Source: Hymenobacter fodinae | GTDB taxonomy: Bacteria; Bacteroidota; Bacteroidia; Cytophagales; Hymenobacteraceae | DNA: 64,000 nt | Direction of reading: 5' to 3' | Assembly: GCF_004745825.1 (NCBI RefSeq) | Contig: NZ_SRLA01000001.1 | Coordinates: 744,001 to 808,000, forward strand | In this document: piece after piece, positions 9,397 to 17,627 of the stretch | Layout of the letters: each line of letters starts with the position of its first letter | How positions within the stretch are numbered: the first letter of the stretch is position 1 | The notes under the pieces: generated by a model | Told to the model about the DNA's origin: nothing | The model's database searches: none | The model's input: the letters and a program-made list of their open reading frames with translations, nothing else | Made by a program: the position numbers and the translations under genes

Positions 9397-9771
9397 CTAC
9401 TGCGTAAAGTACGCCGCTCCCGACCGTGGCGACCAGCTAGAAGCGCGGTTCCGACGTGCTGGTCGGGGTTGACGCTGGGGTAGGGGCATGGGTAGGGAGG
9501 CCAGCTTCATTCTCTTAGGCATTGCGCGAGCCAAGTTGTTCAATGGGGGGCGCTCCGGACCACCAATAGCATTCTCAGCAAATAGCGCGGGGTGCCCGTT
9601 GCGGTCATACACCCACCCCTGGTACACCCACCCCAGATAGCGGCCATTGAGTGAGTACAGCAGTTCTTCGTCAAACCAGGCCACCACTTTTCCTTCCGCA
9701 TCATACAGGGCACGGCAGGCATCATCGGCATAGACAACTTGTTTTCCGGCAGTGTTATAAAGGGGAATCAT
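9397..9771 (-). CDS. 4-fold beta-flower domain protein
   Basis: A 124-residue protein from ATG 9771 (MIPLYNTAG); a longer frame from 9822 is less likely. The sequence has repeated short beta-strand units, each with an aromatic/Gly signature: MIPLYNTAGK, ALYDAEGKVVAWF, LLYSLNGRYLGWVYQGWVYD. This resembles the 4-fold beta-flower domain, including a basic Pro/Arg-rich tail ending in a Trp (SSWSP). That match is from memory. The family's function is unknown to me. There is no signal peptide, so it is probably cytoplasmic. It is a single gene with no operon partner. Confidence 0.65.
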   Translation of the reverse strand: MIPLYNTAGKQVVYADDACRALYDAEGKVVAWFDEELLYSLNGRYLGWVYQGWVYDRNGHPALFAENAIGGPERPPLNNLARAMPKRMKLASLPMPLPQRQPRPARRNRASSWSPRSGAAYFTQ

Positions 9772-10123
9772 AATCAGCAATAAGTTATATAGTTCGGGGA
9801 TCATACAAACGCAGTAGACCACGAGGTCGGATTTTCAAGAGGTGCACTTTTTTCGAGCAAATCACTGAGGTTGAAATGCATCTGCGGGGTAGCTAGGCCG
9901 TGTAGTAAAGAGTATCTACCTGTTGAGTGACCAGGCCTAGAGTTGAGCAGTCGGGAAAGAAGGGTGACCTGGCAACGTTGGGCAGACTAGCAGGCCGGCC
10001 TGAGGCGTTAAAGCCTGCCGCGTTATGAGTTGCGCGTGGCCTAGTGCGGTCTTTTAGTGCGGCAGACGCCGCGTAGCGCATCTGATTTGTTACCTTTAGT
10101 TTCTCGCGGATTCCGCGTTTCGT
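9772..10123. other. Intergenic region before the MoxR gene
   Basis: About 350 bases between divergent genes. It contains one GTGGCCTAG word (10036-10044) and a weak promoter-like TACCTTTA about 25 bases before ATG 10124. A minus-strand frame of ~127 codons spans it but overlaps the moxR start and lacks protein-like composition, so I treat it as non-coding. Confidence 0.5.
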
Positions 10124-11122
10124 ATGTCCCTCGCTTTTGTTCCTGACGCCCTGATGCCGGAGGTACCTGATTATCAGTTGAAGATTAAACAAGTGTTTGC
10201 TGAAGTCGGCAAGGTTGTCGTAGGCCAGCAATACATGGTTGGCCGCCTCCTGATAGGCCTGTTTACCGGCGGGCATATCTTGTTGGAAGGAGTACCTGGC
10301 CTGGCCAAAACCCTCACCATCAGCACCCTCTCAAAGGTGTTGCACTTGCATTTCCAGCGCGTGCAGTTCACACCCGACTTGTTGCCCTCTGACCTAGTGG
10401 GCACCATGATCTACAACCAGAATCAGTCGGAATTTGAAGTCAAGAAAGGGCCCATCTTCGCGAATCTGGTGCTGGCCGATGAAGTGAACCGCTCACCGGC
10501 CAAGGTGCAGAGCGCCCTGCTGGAGGCCATGCAGGAGAAACAGGTGACGATAGGCGAGACGACATATCCGCTCGACTTACCCTTCCTGGTATTGGCCACG
10601 CAAAATCCCGTGGAGCAGGAAGGCACGTACCCACTGCCCGAAGCGCAGGTTGACCGCTTCATGATGAAAGTGTTCGTGGATTACCTGAAGAAAACGGACG
10701 AGTTGGAAGTGATGCGCCGGATGGCCAACATGAGCTTCGAGGGTGAAGTGAATCCCATTCTCACCAAGGAAGACATCTTCGGAATTAGGCAGCAGATCAA
10801 CCAGGTGCAGATTTCAGAGACCCTGGAAAAGTATATTATCGAACTGGTTTTTGCCACCCGTAAGCCGGCGGAGTACGATCTGGCGGAGTTTCAGCAGTAC
10901 GTGCAGTTTGGCGTAAGCCCCCGCGCCAGTATTGCCCTGCACCGGGCCGCCAAGGCAGTGGCCTACCTCGATGAGCGCGACTATGTGCTGCCCGAAGACA
11001 TCAAGGAAGTGGCCACCGATGTACTCAACCACCGCATTCTGCTTACTTACGAGGCAGAAGCCGACGGCATCCGGACGCAGGATTTGATTGAGGCTATTCT
11101 GCGGAAGGTACCCATTAGCTAG
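10124..11122 (+). CDS. MoxR-family AAA+ ATPase
   Basis: A 332-residue AAA+ ATPase of the MoxR class. Walker A is GVPGLAKT near residues 58-65, Walker B LVLADEVNRSP near 115-125, and sensor 1 LATQNPVEQEGTYPLPEAQ/DRF near 158-178. MoxR proteins act as chaperones that load cofactors or mature partner complexes, usually with DUF58 and von Willebrand domain proteins encoded next to them. No such partners are adjacent here, so its client is unknown. The stop TAG (11120-11122) lies inside a CTAGGCCAC word. An acyltransferase starts 45 bases downstream. Confidence 0.92.
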   Translation: MSLAFVPDALMPEVPDYQLKIKQVFAEVGKVVVGQQYMVGRLLIGLFTGGHILLEGVPGLAKTLTISTLSKVLHLHFQRVQFTPDLLPSDLVGTMIYNQNQSEFEVKKGPIFANLVLADEVNRSPAKVQSALLEAMQEKQVTIGETTYPLDLPFLVLATQNPVEQEGTYPLPEAQVDRFMMKVFVDYLKKTDELEVMRRMANMSFEGEVNPILTKEDIFGIRQQINQVQISETLEKYIIELVFATRKPAEYDLAEFQQYVQFGVSPRASIALHRAAKAVAYLDERDYVLPEDIKEVATDVLNHRILLTYEAEADGIRTQDLIEAILRKVPIS

Positions 11123-11167
11123 GCCACTGGGTACCTCCCGCCGCCATAACCAAGTTGGACGTATAAC

Positions 11168-11716
11168 GTGGTAAAACAACTGCTCTGCCGGATCATGGGG
11201 CTACGACCGGAAATGCCTCTGAGCTTCTATGCCCTAGATGTGCTGTTTCGGCGAGTATTGCGCCAGAATGCGGGCGTCAGGTGGGCAGTGCACCATACCA
11301 GCACAATTCGGTCGCCGCACCGCCTGCAGGTTGGGCAAGGCTCTTACCCCGGCGACTCTCCTGGTGTTTACATCAACGCTGATAACGGGGTAATTATCGG
11401 CCGCTTCACAAACGTAGGCCCCCAGGTAGGACTTATTTCTGCCAATCACGACCCTGTTCAGAATGCCCGCCGTTTGCCGGCTCCCCCCATCCGCATTGGC
11501 AATTTCTGTTGGTTAGGAATGGGAGCCGTGATATTGCCCGGTGTGGAGTTAGGCGATTTTACAGTAGTAGGGGCGGGGGCCGTGGTGACGCACAGTTTTC
11601 CGGCGGGTCACTGCGTAGTAGCTGGCAATCCGGCGCGAATACTCAACTATCTGAATCAAGACGAATGCGATGCGCAAGCCCGGAGCGAGTACGAGCGGCA
11701 CGCTGCTGGGAAATAG
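11168..11716 (+). CDS. Hexapeptide-repeat acyltransferase
   Basis: A 182-residue protein starting with GTG 11168. The central part is a left-handed beta helix with hexapeptide repeats (IIGRFTNVGPQVGLIS, IRIGNFCWLGMGAVILPGVELGDFTVVGAGAVV), the fold of acetyltransferases of the WcaF/maltose-acetyltransferase group. The conserved His in ISANHD fits the catalytic base. It probably transfers an acetyl group to a sugar of a surface polysaccharide, an inference from the overlapping flippase gene. The last 47 bases overlap the flippase start, suggesting translational coupling. Confidence 0.85.
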   Translation: MVKQLLCRIMGLRPEMPLSFYALDVLFRRVLRQNAGVRWAVHHTSTIRSPHRLQVGQGSYPGDSPGVYINADNGVIIGRFTNVGPQVGLISANHDPVQNARRLPAPPIRIGNFCWLGMGAVILPGVELGDFTVVGAGAVVTHSFPAGHCVVAGNPARILNYLNQDECDAQARSEYERHAAGK

Positions 11717-13082
11717 CGCGTACATATTTCTTATTCGTTTCCTGCCTACCCTCGCCAGTATACTAGCCCTGGTATGGCTGGCGCGACATACAACGCCGGC
11801 TTACTACGGGCGCTACCAAAGTTTCTGGGTGCAGTGGCAGGTGTTGCAGGTAGTGGCCTGCTTAGGCCTGCCCACCCTAATACTTACGTACCCGGCCACT
11901 TGGGTGCGGGGCTTCATACGTGAAGGTAACTGGAGGCATTTTGGAATGCTGAGCGCCTGGGTAATACTGGTAGCAGGTGCCTTTGTGGCATTGCAAGCGT
12001 ACACTAACTCTCCCTTCGCACCTTGGCAACCGGGGGCCTTCCTGCTACTGAGCGTACCCGCGGCATTGTTAGAAGCGTATGCAATGCTCGGCCGCCAATT
12101 CAGGGCCTTGGGCTTACTAAGCGTAGCCTATGCCGGCGTATTTATGCTAGGCCACGTTTGGCTGGTAGGCCAGGTCCTGAGCAGCCAGCAGCTCCTAAAT
12201 ATGCTGCTGGCCGCTAATGTCCTGCGGGTAGCGGCATTAGGCAGGCTTGCCACCCAGCAATTTCAACGGGAGGCCGCGGTGGCGCCTTTGTCTTTCGGTA
12301 CCGTGCGCCAGCTATGGGTGCATACCGCCCTTAATGAGGTGGTACAAATTCTGTTCCGGTGGATAGATAAGTTCACGCTCAACTTCCTGTTGACGCCGGC
12401 CCTCTTCGCACTCTACTTCAACGGAACTCTTGATGTACCCTTTTTGCCCTTGCTACTAGGGGCAGCGGGTAGTGCTTTGCTATTACACTTCAGCCAACCC
12501 CACACTTCGGATGGAGAGCGAGTAGCAATATTGCAAGATGTGGGTGCGGTTCTCGGGAGCTTGGTCTTTCCAGTATATTTCTTCCTGTTCTATTTCCGGT
12601 ATGAAGTATTTGGGGTAGTATTCGCCCACCGCTACGATGCAGCAGTGCCGCTGTTTCTAGTTTCGGGGCTAGTACTACCGTTACGAGCCTACAATTTCAC
12701 GGCTCTTCTGCAGCACAAAGGGCACGCACATACCATTACCAAAGGGGCAGTACTAGACCTGATATTGGCCATTTTGCTGATGTATCCGCTGTATCGGTTG
12801 CTAGGCCTCGGGGGAGTAGCATTAGCCTTTGTAATTAGCACATACTGCCAGGCAGGCTATTACTTGGCCTCAGCTGCCAGCTTACTGCGCGTATCCTGGC
12901 ATGAGATGTTGCCCTGGCAGACGTGGGCCCGTCAACTCATGGCCGCAGGAATTGGCTTGCTGGCGGTGCACGAGGTAGTGCAAGGAGCCCTTCCCGAAAT
13001 CTTAGTGCTCATAATGGGTGGCGTGAGTGCTGGTCTGCTAGCTCTCTATTTATTTTATCGAGCTAAAGCGAAGCTCACATAA
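11670..13082 (+). CDS. Polysaccharide flippase (Wzx/MATE-like membrane protein)
   Basis: A 470-residue integral membrane protein with about 12 hydrophobic segments spread over its whole length, in the pattern of the polysaccharide biosynthesis/oligosaccharide flippase family (MOP superfamily). The N terminus (GTLLGNSAYIFLIRFLPTLASILALVWLARHTTPAYYGRYQ) is typical of Wzx proteins. It would move lipid-linked sugar units across the inner membrane. ATG 11670 overlaps the acyltransferase gene by 47 bases. A second member of this family is encoded at 40900-42402. Confidence 0.85.
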   Translation: MRKPGASTSGTLLGNSAYIFLIRFLPTLASILALVWLARHTTPAYYGRYQSFWVQWQVLQVVACLGLPTLILTYPATWVRGFIREGNWRHFGMLSAWVILVAGAFVALQAYTNSPFAPWQPGAFLLLSVPAALLEAYAMLGRQFRALGLLSVAYAGVFMLGHVWLVGQVLSSQQLLNMLLAANVLRVAALGRLATQQFQREAAVAPLSFGTVRQLWVHTALNEVVQILFRWIDKFTLNFLLTPALFALYFNGTLDVPFLPLLLGAAGSALLLHFSQPHTSDGERVAILQDVGAVLGSLVFPVYFFLFYFRYEVFGVVFAHRYDAAVPLFLVSGLVLPLRAYNFTALLQHKGHAHTITKGAVLDLILAILLMYPLYRLLGLGGVALAFVISTYCQAGYYLASAASLLRVSWHEMLPWQTWARQLMAAGIGLLAVHEVVQGALPEILVLIMGGVSAGLLALYLFYRAKAKLT

Positions 13083-13294
13083 GGCTGTGCAGCTAGAGGC
13101 AGTGTGCGTTGGTGCATTCTGGCCCTAATGTGCATCAAGTGTAGTACCGCCCAGCAAGAGGCAGTTTGCTACATCTAGGCCAGTGGTATTTAATGCTAAT
13201 ATTGTCGCGGGGTACAGCCACCTACTATGCCACCTAATAGTGTCTCACGGGAGGCTGTATCCCTCAATCTCAAGCTAACAATTGCTTCCTCGCC
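13083..13294. other. Intergenic region before yicC
   Basis: About 210 bases between flippase and yicC; no gene. Contains a CTAGGCCAG word near 13176 and no hairpin I can support. Confidence 0.4.
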
Positions 13295-14191
13295 ATGCTC
13301 CAATCCATGACCGGCTATGGTATCGCTCACCGCGAAACCGACACGTACGCCGCCACTGTAGAAATTAAGTCGCTCAACTCTAAAACGCTGGACTTAAGCC
13401 TGCGCTTACCCCGTTTCCTCCAAGATCGGGAGTTGGAAATCAGAAACCTGGTAACAAAAAGCCTGATCCGTGGCAAAGTCAACCTGAACCTGGATTTTGC
13501 CCGCCCGCGTGCTGCCGCCCGTACGGGGGCTGTGTTGAATGAAGCGGTCCTTCTGCTCGCATTAGATGAGCTGCGCCAGGTTGCGGCCCGTAGTGGCGCT
13601 TCTTTAGAACAGCTAACTGCGCTGGCCCACGCTCTGCCTGGGGCCCTGCGGATACCCGCCGATACAACGGCCGCCACCGAGGAAGAAGAGGAGGTGCCGT
13701 GGGAAGAGTTGCTACCTCTTTTGCACGAAGCCTTGGATCGGGTAAACCAGTTCCGCCGTGATGAAGGCCAGGCCCTGACCAACGAAATATTAGGCTACAT
13801 TGATAAAATCCGGATTCAGCTGGCGGATGTGGAGCGGCATGACCCCATGCGCATTGAGCAGGTTCGGCAGCGCCTGCAGAATCACATGGCCGAGATAACA
13901 GGGAGCGAGTATTTCAATCCTACCCGTTTCGAGCAGGAGGTGCTGTATTACATTGAGAAGCTTGACATTGCCGAGGAAAAAGTACGGTTAGTCAACCATT
14001 TGCACTACTTCACCGAGACGGTGTACCTGCCAGAGCCCACCGGAAAGAAACTTGCCTTTATTTCGCAGGAAATAGGCCGGGAAATCAACACCATCGGTTC
14101 TAAAGCCAACGACTCTACCATTCAACATCTAGTAGTTGGAATGAAAGAGGAACTGGAGAAAATCAAGGAGCAAATCAACAACATACTCTAA
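13295..14191 (+). CDS. YicC/YloC-family endoribonuclease
   Basis: A 298-residue YicC-family protein. The N terminus (MLQSMTGYG) and C terminus (EIGREINTIGSKANDSTIQHLVV followed by a helical KEELEKIKEQINN) are both signatures of this family. The E. coli member acts as an endoribonuclease affecting small-RNA turnover; the exact role in Bacteroidota is not established as far as I know. The length is normal. In many bacteria gmk (guanylate kinase) follows yicC, but here no gene follows for ~330 bases. Confidence 0.93.
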   Translation: MLQSMTGYGIAHRETDTYAATVEIKSLNSKTLDLSLRLPRFLQDRELEIRNLVTKSLIRGKVNLNLDFARPRAAARTGAVLNEAVLLLALDELRQVAARSGASLEQLTALAHALPGALRIPADTTAATEEEEEVPWEELLPLLHEALDRVNQFRRDEGQALTNEILGYIDKIRIQLADVERHDPMRIEQVRQRLQNHMAEITGSEYFNPTRFEQEVLYYIEKLDIAEEKVRLVNHLHYFTETVYLPEPTGKKLAFISQEIGREINTIGSKANDSTIQHLVVGMKEELEKIKEQINNIL

Positions 14192-14523
14192 GTTATTAGG
14201 CTGTATTTGTCGGTTAGGTGAAACAGCAAATTGAATTTTGTGAATAGTAATAGAGTTAGGCTATTCTTGATAATAAATAGAATTTAAATATGAATATTAT
14301 TATTTTAATGAATAATCTTTTCACAGCTAAAACAGTCTCAGTAGGTTTGTCGTAGCTATTTTTGATAGCATGGGGGCTTCTGTTTAAAGCCTCAAAACTA
14401 TTTTTTTTCAAAGTACTTGTACTTCCAAGGATTGCACGTAAATTGTGTTATCCAAACAGAGTGCCTCCATAGGCTCAGAACGCAGATCTCCTTTTGAATT
14501 TCACCTTTTTTCAGTCTACAACT
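14192..14523. other. AT-rich intergenic region
   Basis: About 330 bases of low GC content between yicC and the exported protein at 14524. I find no gene, repeat or hairpin. A TATTTTTG box at 14357-14364 could be a promoter, but it has no spaced -33 element and would give a 160-base leader. Confidence 0.4.
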
Positions 14524-15069
14524 ATGAAAAAAGCATTACTCGTAACCCCTGTTTTTTGCCTGATGCTGTTGCTGATGGCTGCTCGCCCCTTCGCCGAGGT
14601 TGAACTAATCAAGAAGCGCGTACTCAGCGAGCGGGTAGAAATTCTTATCCCCAAAGGATTTGAAGTGATGAGCGAGCAGCAGATGGACTTTAACTACGCT
14701 AAAGCCCAGAGCCGCCCCAGCGTTATCTACACCAACAGCAAGGAAGCCAGCATTGCTTTCTCTTACACCGACAATACTGCCGATCAGGATATGATCGACA
14801 TGTATGCCGACAACTTCTACAAGATGTACTCCAAGCAGTACAAAGAAGCCAAGTGGTTCAACCACGGGGTGAAAGAGGTAAACGGCCGTAAAGTTGGCTA
14901 CATGGAGCTGATGAAGCCTGAGCTAGGCCATGAGGTATACAACCTGGTGTTCTTCACCGATGTGGAAGGCAAACTGCTGATGTGCAACTTCACGTGCGCC
15001 GACCGCCAGAAGCCTGAGTGGGAAAACGTTGCTAAGCAGATCATGACCTCGTTCAAAACGAACGGTTAA
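14524..15069 (+). CDS. Unknown exported protein
   Basis: A 181-residue protein from ATG 14524, with a signal peptide (MKKALLV then a Leu-rich core to about AARPFA). The mature part begins with a strand-rich segment (RVEILIPKGFEVMSE) and reads like a compact alpha/beta domain of the kind found in PsbP/DcrB-like exported proteins, but I cannot assign a family. It has no lipobox and no T9SS tail, so it is probably periplasmic. A strong terminator follows, so it is a single-gene unit. Confidence 0.8.
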   Translation: MKKALLVTPVFCLMLLLMAARPFAEVELIKKRVLSERVEILIPKGFEVMSEQQMDFNYAKAQSRPSVIYTNSKEASIAFSYTDNTADQDMIDMYADNFYKMYSKQYKEAKWFNHGVKEVNGRKVGYMELMKPELGHEVYNLVFFTDVEGKLLMCNFTCADRQKPEWENVAKQIMTSFKTNG

Positions 15070-15099
15070 TAGCTGCCTAGTAGATATTATATATCTTAA

Positions 15100-15150
15100 A
15101 AAGCGCCCGGCATTCTCTAGCTACAAGCTGAGAGCGCTGGGCGCTTTGTT
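15100..15150 (+). terminator. Long stem-loop terminator
   Basis: Outer stem 15100-15111 with 15136-15147 (one mismatch), and an inner stem TCTC.AGCT with AGCTGAGA, then TTTGTTATTTTATTTTT. Follows the exported-protein gene. Confidence 0.75.
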
Positions 15151-15307
15151 ATTTTATTTTTACAGTACTGAGGAGTAAGGCATAATCTGTACTCTCTATC
15201 TGGAGCTAATCTTAAGCATGCGCTAGGCCTATCCTTAAGGGTAAGGGCTTACTTATAATAGCAGTGTCATTAAAACATCAGAGCTAAGAGGTGGCCTGTA
15301 CCACGCT

Positions 15308-16612
15308 TCACTCTGAATTGGCGCCTAACCTGTTTAAGAAGTCTCGTAGTAAACCAAAGGCTCCTCTAAACCCCGTTAATGGCAAGGTAGTAGCTTGGTC
15401 ATGCACGTCATGATAAGCAGTAGGGCCACCCCGAGTGTACAGGAAGAAAGCGGGTACACCCCTTTCTGAGAAATAGTAATGGTCGGAATTGGCTGCGCGG
15501 CCTCTGGCGGCTAAAGCGGGGAGATAGTGACCGGCAGAGTTCAGGTTGGTGAGTAATTGGTACTGCTGAGTGAATATACGCCCATTAACTACCGTAGCTC
15601 CTTCTTCACCGGTACCCAGTAAATCAAGGTTGACTAGGAAGCGGATGTGGCTCAGAGGCACTAGTGGATGGTCAACAAAGTACCGCGACCCTACTAGGCC
15701 TGCTTCTTCAGCTCCAAAAGCAATAAAAACCAATGAATAAGCCGGACAGTTCTCTGGGCGGGCATAGTAGGCTGCTAGCTCCAGCAGCATAGCCGTGCCG
15801 CTGGCATTGTCATTTGCCCCCGGAAAATAAGTGCGCTGGCCTAACCTTCCTAGATGATCATAGTGAGCCGAGACGACTAAAAAGGAATCAGGTTGTACGC
15901 GGCCGGGTAAGAGACCAACTAGGTTTTGGGTTTGATAAGCAGGTTGGAGCACGGCGTCAAGCCGCAACGTGATGCGGCGCGCTTGTTCAGGCCAGCGTTG
16001 CGCTAGTACCTGAACTTGAGGCTGGGACTGCTGCTCAGAAGCAAGGGAGGCCGTAAGTTTGGTAGGTACCAGCGTAACCCGAGCCGCCGCGGTGCGCAGG
16101 TGCGCTTGTAGCGCTGCCGGAAGCTGAGCCAGCCGGGCTACCTCGGGTTGTTGCAATACTAACACCCGGTGCCGCAAGTCGATACTCAGTAAGCGCTGCT
16201 GAGCACCTTCCTGATGGAACACCAGGGTGTCGAGCTGATACACGTGACCCGTGAGGAAACCAGGGCCTGAAGATGGCTCGGCGATGAAATCAACACCTGG
16301 GCGGAGCAATTTACCATCTACGCGCAGCTTAGCCCGGCCCGGGAAGGTATTGATGGGGAGCGTAAAAGACTGAGTATACTCAGGCGTCAGCGGAAGTAGC
16401 CCGATTTCTGCAAACCGACTGCGCAGATAGCTGGCTGCTAGATGCTCTCCGTTGTTGACGTAGCCACGCCCATGCATGGCTGGCCCCGCTAATGCGCTAA
16501 TAGTTTCGCGCGCCCGATCCATGTTCTGAGCAACTGCACGGGAGCTCAGTACCCAGGTCAAAGCCAGGGCTGCGGTAGCTAGACGGCCGCTGGACAGAGG
16601 GCACCGTTTCAT
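15308..16612 (-). CDS. M28-family metallopeptidase (exported)
   Basis: A 434-residue protein with a signal peptide (residues 1-28, ending AVAQ). The second half is an M28 di-zinc aminopeptidase domain with all ligands visible: His and Asp in SAHYDHLG, bridging Asp in PGANDNASG, catalytic and binding Glu in FGAEEAGLVGS, Asp in NLDLLGTGE, and the last His in SDHYYF. The N-terminal part between them is an insert of uncertain fold. It probably trims peptides in the periplasm. Its ATG overlaps the stop of the VanZ-like gene by four bases, so it is the last gene of a gcvH-vanZ-peptidase operon. Confidence 0.9.
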   Translation of the reverse strand: MKRCPLSSGRLATAALALTWVLSSRAVAQNMDRARETISALAGPAMHGRGYVNNGEHLAASYLRSRFAEIGLLPLTPEYTQSFTLPINTFPGRAKLRVDGKLLRPGVDFIAEPSSGPGFLTGHVYQLDTLVFHQEGAQQRLLSIDLRHRVLVLQQPEVARLAQLPAALQAHLRTAAARVTLVPTKLTASLASEQQSQPQVQVLAQRWPEQARRITLRLDAVLQPAYQTQNLVGLLPGRVQPDSFLVVSAHYDHLGRLGQRTYFPGANDNASGTAMLLELAAYYARPENCPAYSLVFIAFGAEEAGLVGSRYFVDHPLVPLSHIRFLVNLDLLGTGEEGATVVNGRIFTQQYQLLTNLNSAGHYLPALAARGRAANSDHYYFSERGVPAFFLYTRGGPTAYHDVHDQATTLPLTGFRGAFGLLRDFLNRLGANSE

Positions 16613-17016
16613 TGCCAGTACCGGCGCGTAAGGTGCATCAGGCCAAGGCCCAATACGGTACCAATGGTGTCGCTAAGTAAATCAGACCATTCGCCGTGTC
16701 GGCCAAGGTCCATCGTCATCTGCAATACCTCGATGAGGGCCCCAAAGCCAATGCAGTACAGCAGAATTATCCCGAAGCTATGACGGCGCAACGTAGGCCT
16801 CCTCTGCTGCCGACGAGCCGAGAAGTATGATAAAATAGCCAATACCCCGAACACGGCCGCATGCGCTGCCGTGTCGAATGCCAATAACTCCCACTCAGGA
16901 GTTTTAGGCATTTCCTGAGAGGGAGTTAGAGTAAGTATCAATACCAGCGCCGCCCAAGCCAGCGGCAGAGCCACGAAGGCTCGGCGGCGAGGCAAGGGCG
17001 GCGCGGTCTGTAGCAT
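16609..17016 (-). CDS. VanZ-family membrane protein
   Basis: A ~135-residue protein starting at ATG 17016; a TTG at 17025 is the alternative. It has four hydrophobic segments and the family signature FDTAAHAAVFGVLAI plus GALIEVLQ and EWSDLLSDTIGTVLG, as in VanZ-like proteins. VanZ gives low-level teicoplanin resistance in enterococci; relatives in Bacteroidota are of unknown function. It lies 19 bases after gcvH and overlaps the peptidase gene by four bases. gcvH-vanZ adjacency is a conserved arrangement in this phylum by my recollection. Confidence 0.87.
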   Translation of the reverse strand: MLQTAPPLPRRRAFVALPLAWAALVLILTLTPSQEMPKTPEWELLAFDTAAHAAVFGVLAILSYFSARRQQRRPTLRRHSFGIILLYCIGFGALIEVLQMTMDLGRHGEWSDLLSDTIGTVLGLGLMHLTRRYWQ

Positions 17017-17035
17017 ACGCAGCAATTGAGGTAGC

Positions 17036-17416
17036 TTAAGCGCCTACCAAGTCACCGTAGGCTTCGGCTGTCAGCAAGGCATCTAGTTCGGCGGTGTTGG
17101 CAATCGACATCTTGATCATCCAGCCATCGCCATATGGGTCAGAGTTTACCAGCTCGGGGCTGCCATCAAGCTTTTCGTTGATTTCTAACACGGTGCCCGT
17201 AATGGGGCTGAACAGGTCAGATACCGTTTTTACGGCTTCTACCGTCCCGAACACTTCACCCTCTGCCACTTCCTTGTCGAGGGTGTCAATGTCCACGTAC
17301 ACAATGTCGCCGAGTTCTTTCTGGGCGTGGTCGGTGATGCCGATGTAGGCAACGTCACCTTCCACACGAATCCATTCGTGTTCTTTCGTGTACTTCAGGG
17401 TGGCAGGCAAATTCAT
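17036..17416 (-). CDS. gcvH: Glycine cleavage system H protein
   Basis: A 126-residue lipoyl carrier protein. It shuttles the aminomethyl group between the P, T and L proteins of glycine cleavage. The lipoylated Lys is residue 63 in [12 protein letters not shown]. The end [14 protein letters not shown] is typical. I start at ATG 17416 (MNLPATLKY) because an upstream extension would run through a promoter box at 17468-17475, and the length then matches the family. In Bacteroidota gcvH commonly sits next to sprA, as here. Confidence 0.96.
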   Translation of the reverse strand: MNLPATLKYTKEHEWIRVEGDVAYIGITDHAQKELGDIVYVDIDTLDKEVAEGEVFGTVEAVKTVSDLFSPITGTVLEINEKLDGSPELVNSDPYGDGWMIKMSIANTAELDALLTAEAYGDLVGA

Positions 17417-17467
17417 GTGATGCGGTTTTGAAGAAATGGGGAGTGAAGGCGCTGTAGCGCGATGGTT

Positions 17468-17475
17468 CAAAAGTA
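17468..17475 (-). promoter_or_regulatory. TAnnTTTG promoter box of gcvH
   Basis: TACTTTTG on the minus strand, 51 bases before the gcvH ATG at 17416. It supports a separate transcript for gcvH-vanZ-peptidase downstream of the sprA terminator. Confidence 0.55.
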
Positions 17476-17570
17476 AAGCTTAAATGATGGAATGCCGAAA
17501 ATGTTCTTGGGAGAATTCGCTAGGCCACGATCGGCTGGTGACTGTGGGGGCAGCTACAGGTTTAGAAAAC

Positions 17571-17608
17571 AGAAAGCCCAACCTAGCCTAGGCCAGGTTG
17601 GGCTTTCT
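17571..17608 (-). terminator. Terminator of sprA
   Basis: A perfect 14-bp stem (17571-17584 with 17595-17608); the loop contains CTAGGCC. Lies just after the sprA stop on the minus strand. Confidence 0.85.
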
Positions 17609-17627
17609 GTTCATGGGGGCACAGGGT

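Noticed and set aside
9893..10276. A 127-codon minus-strand frame across the moxR start
   Set aside because: Overlaps the conserved moxR N terminus and the presumed promoter; composition not protein-like.
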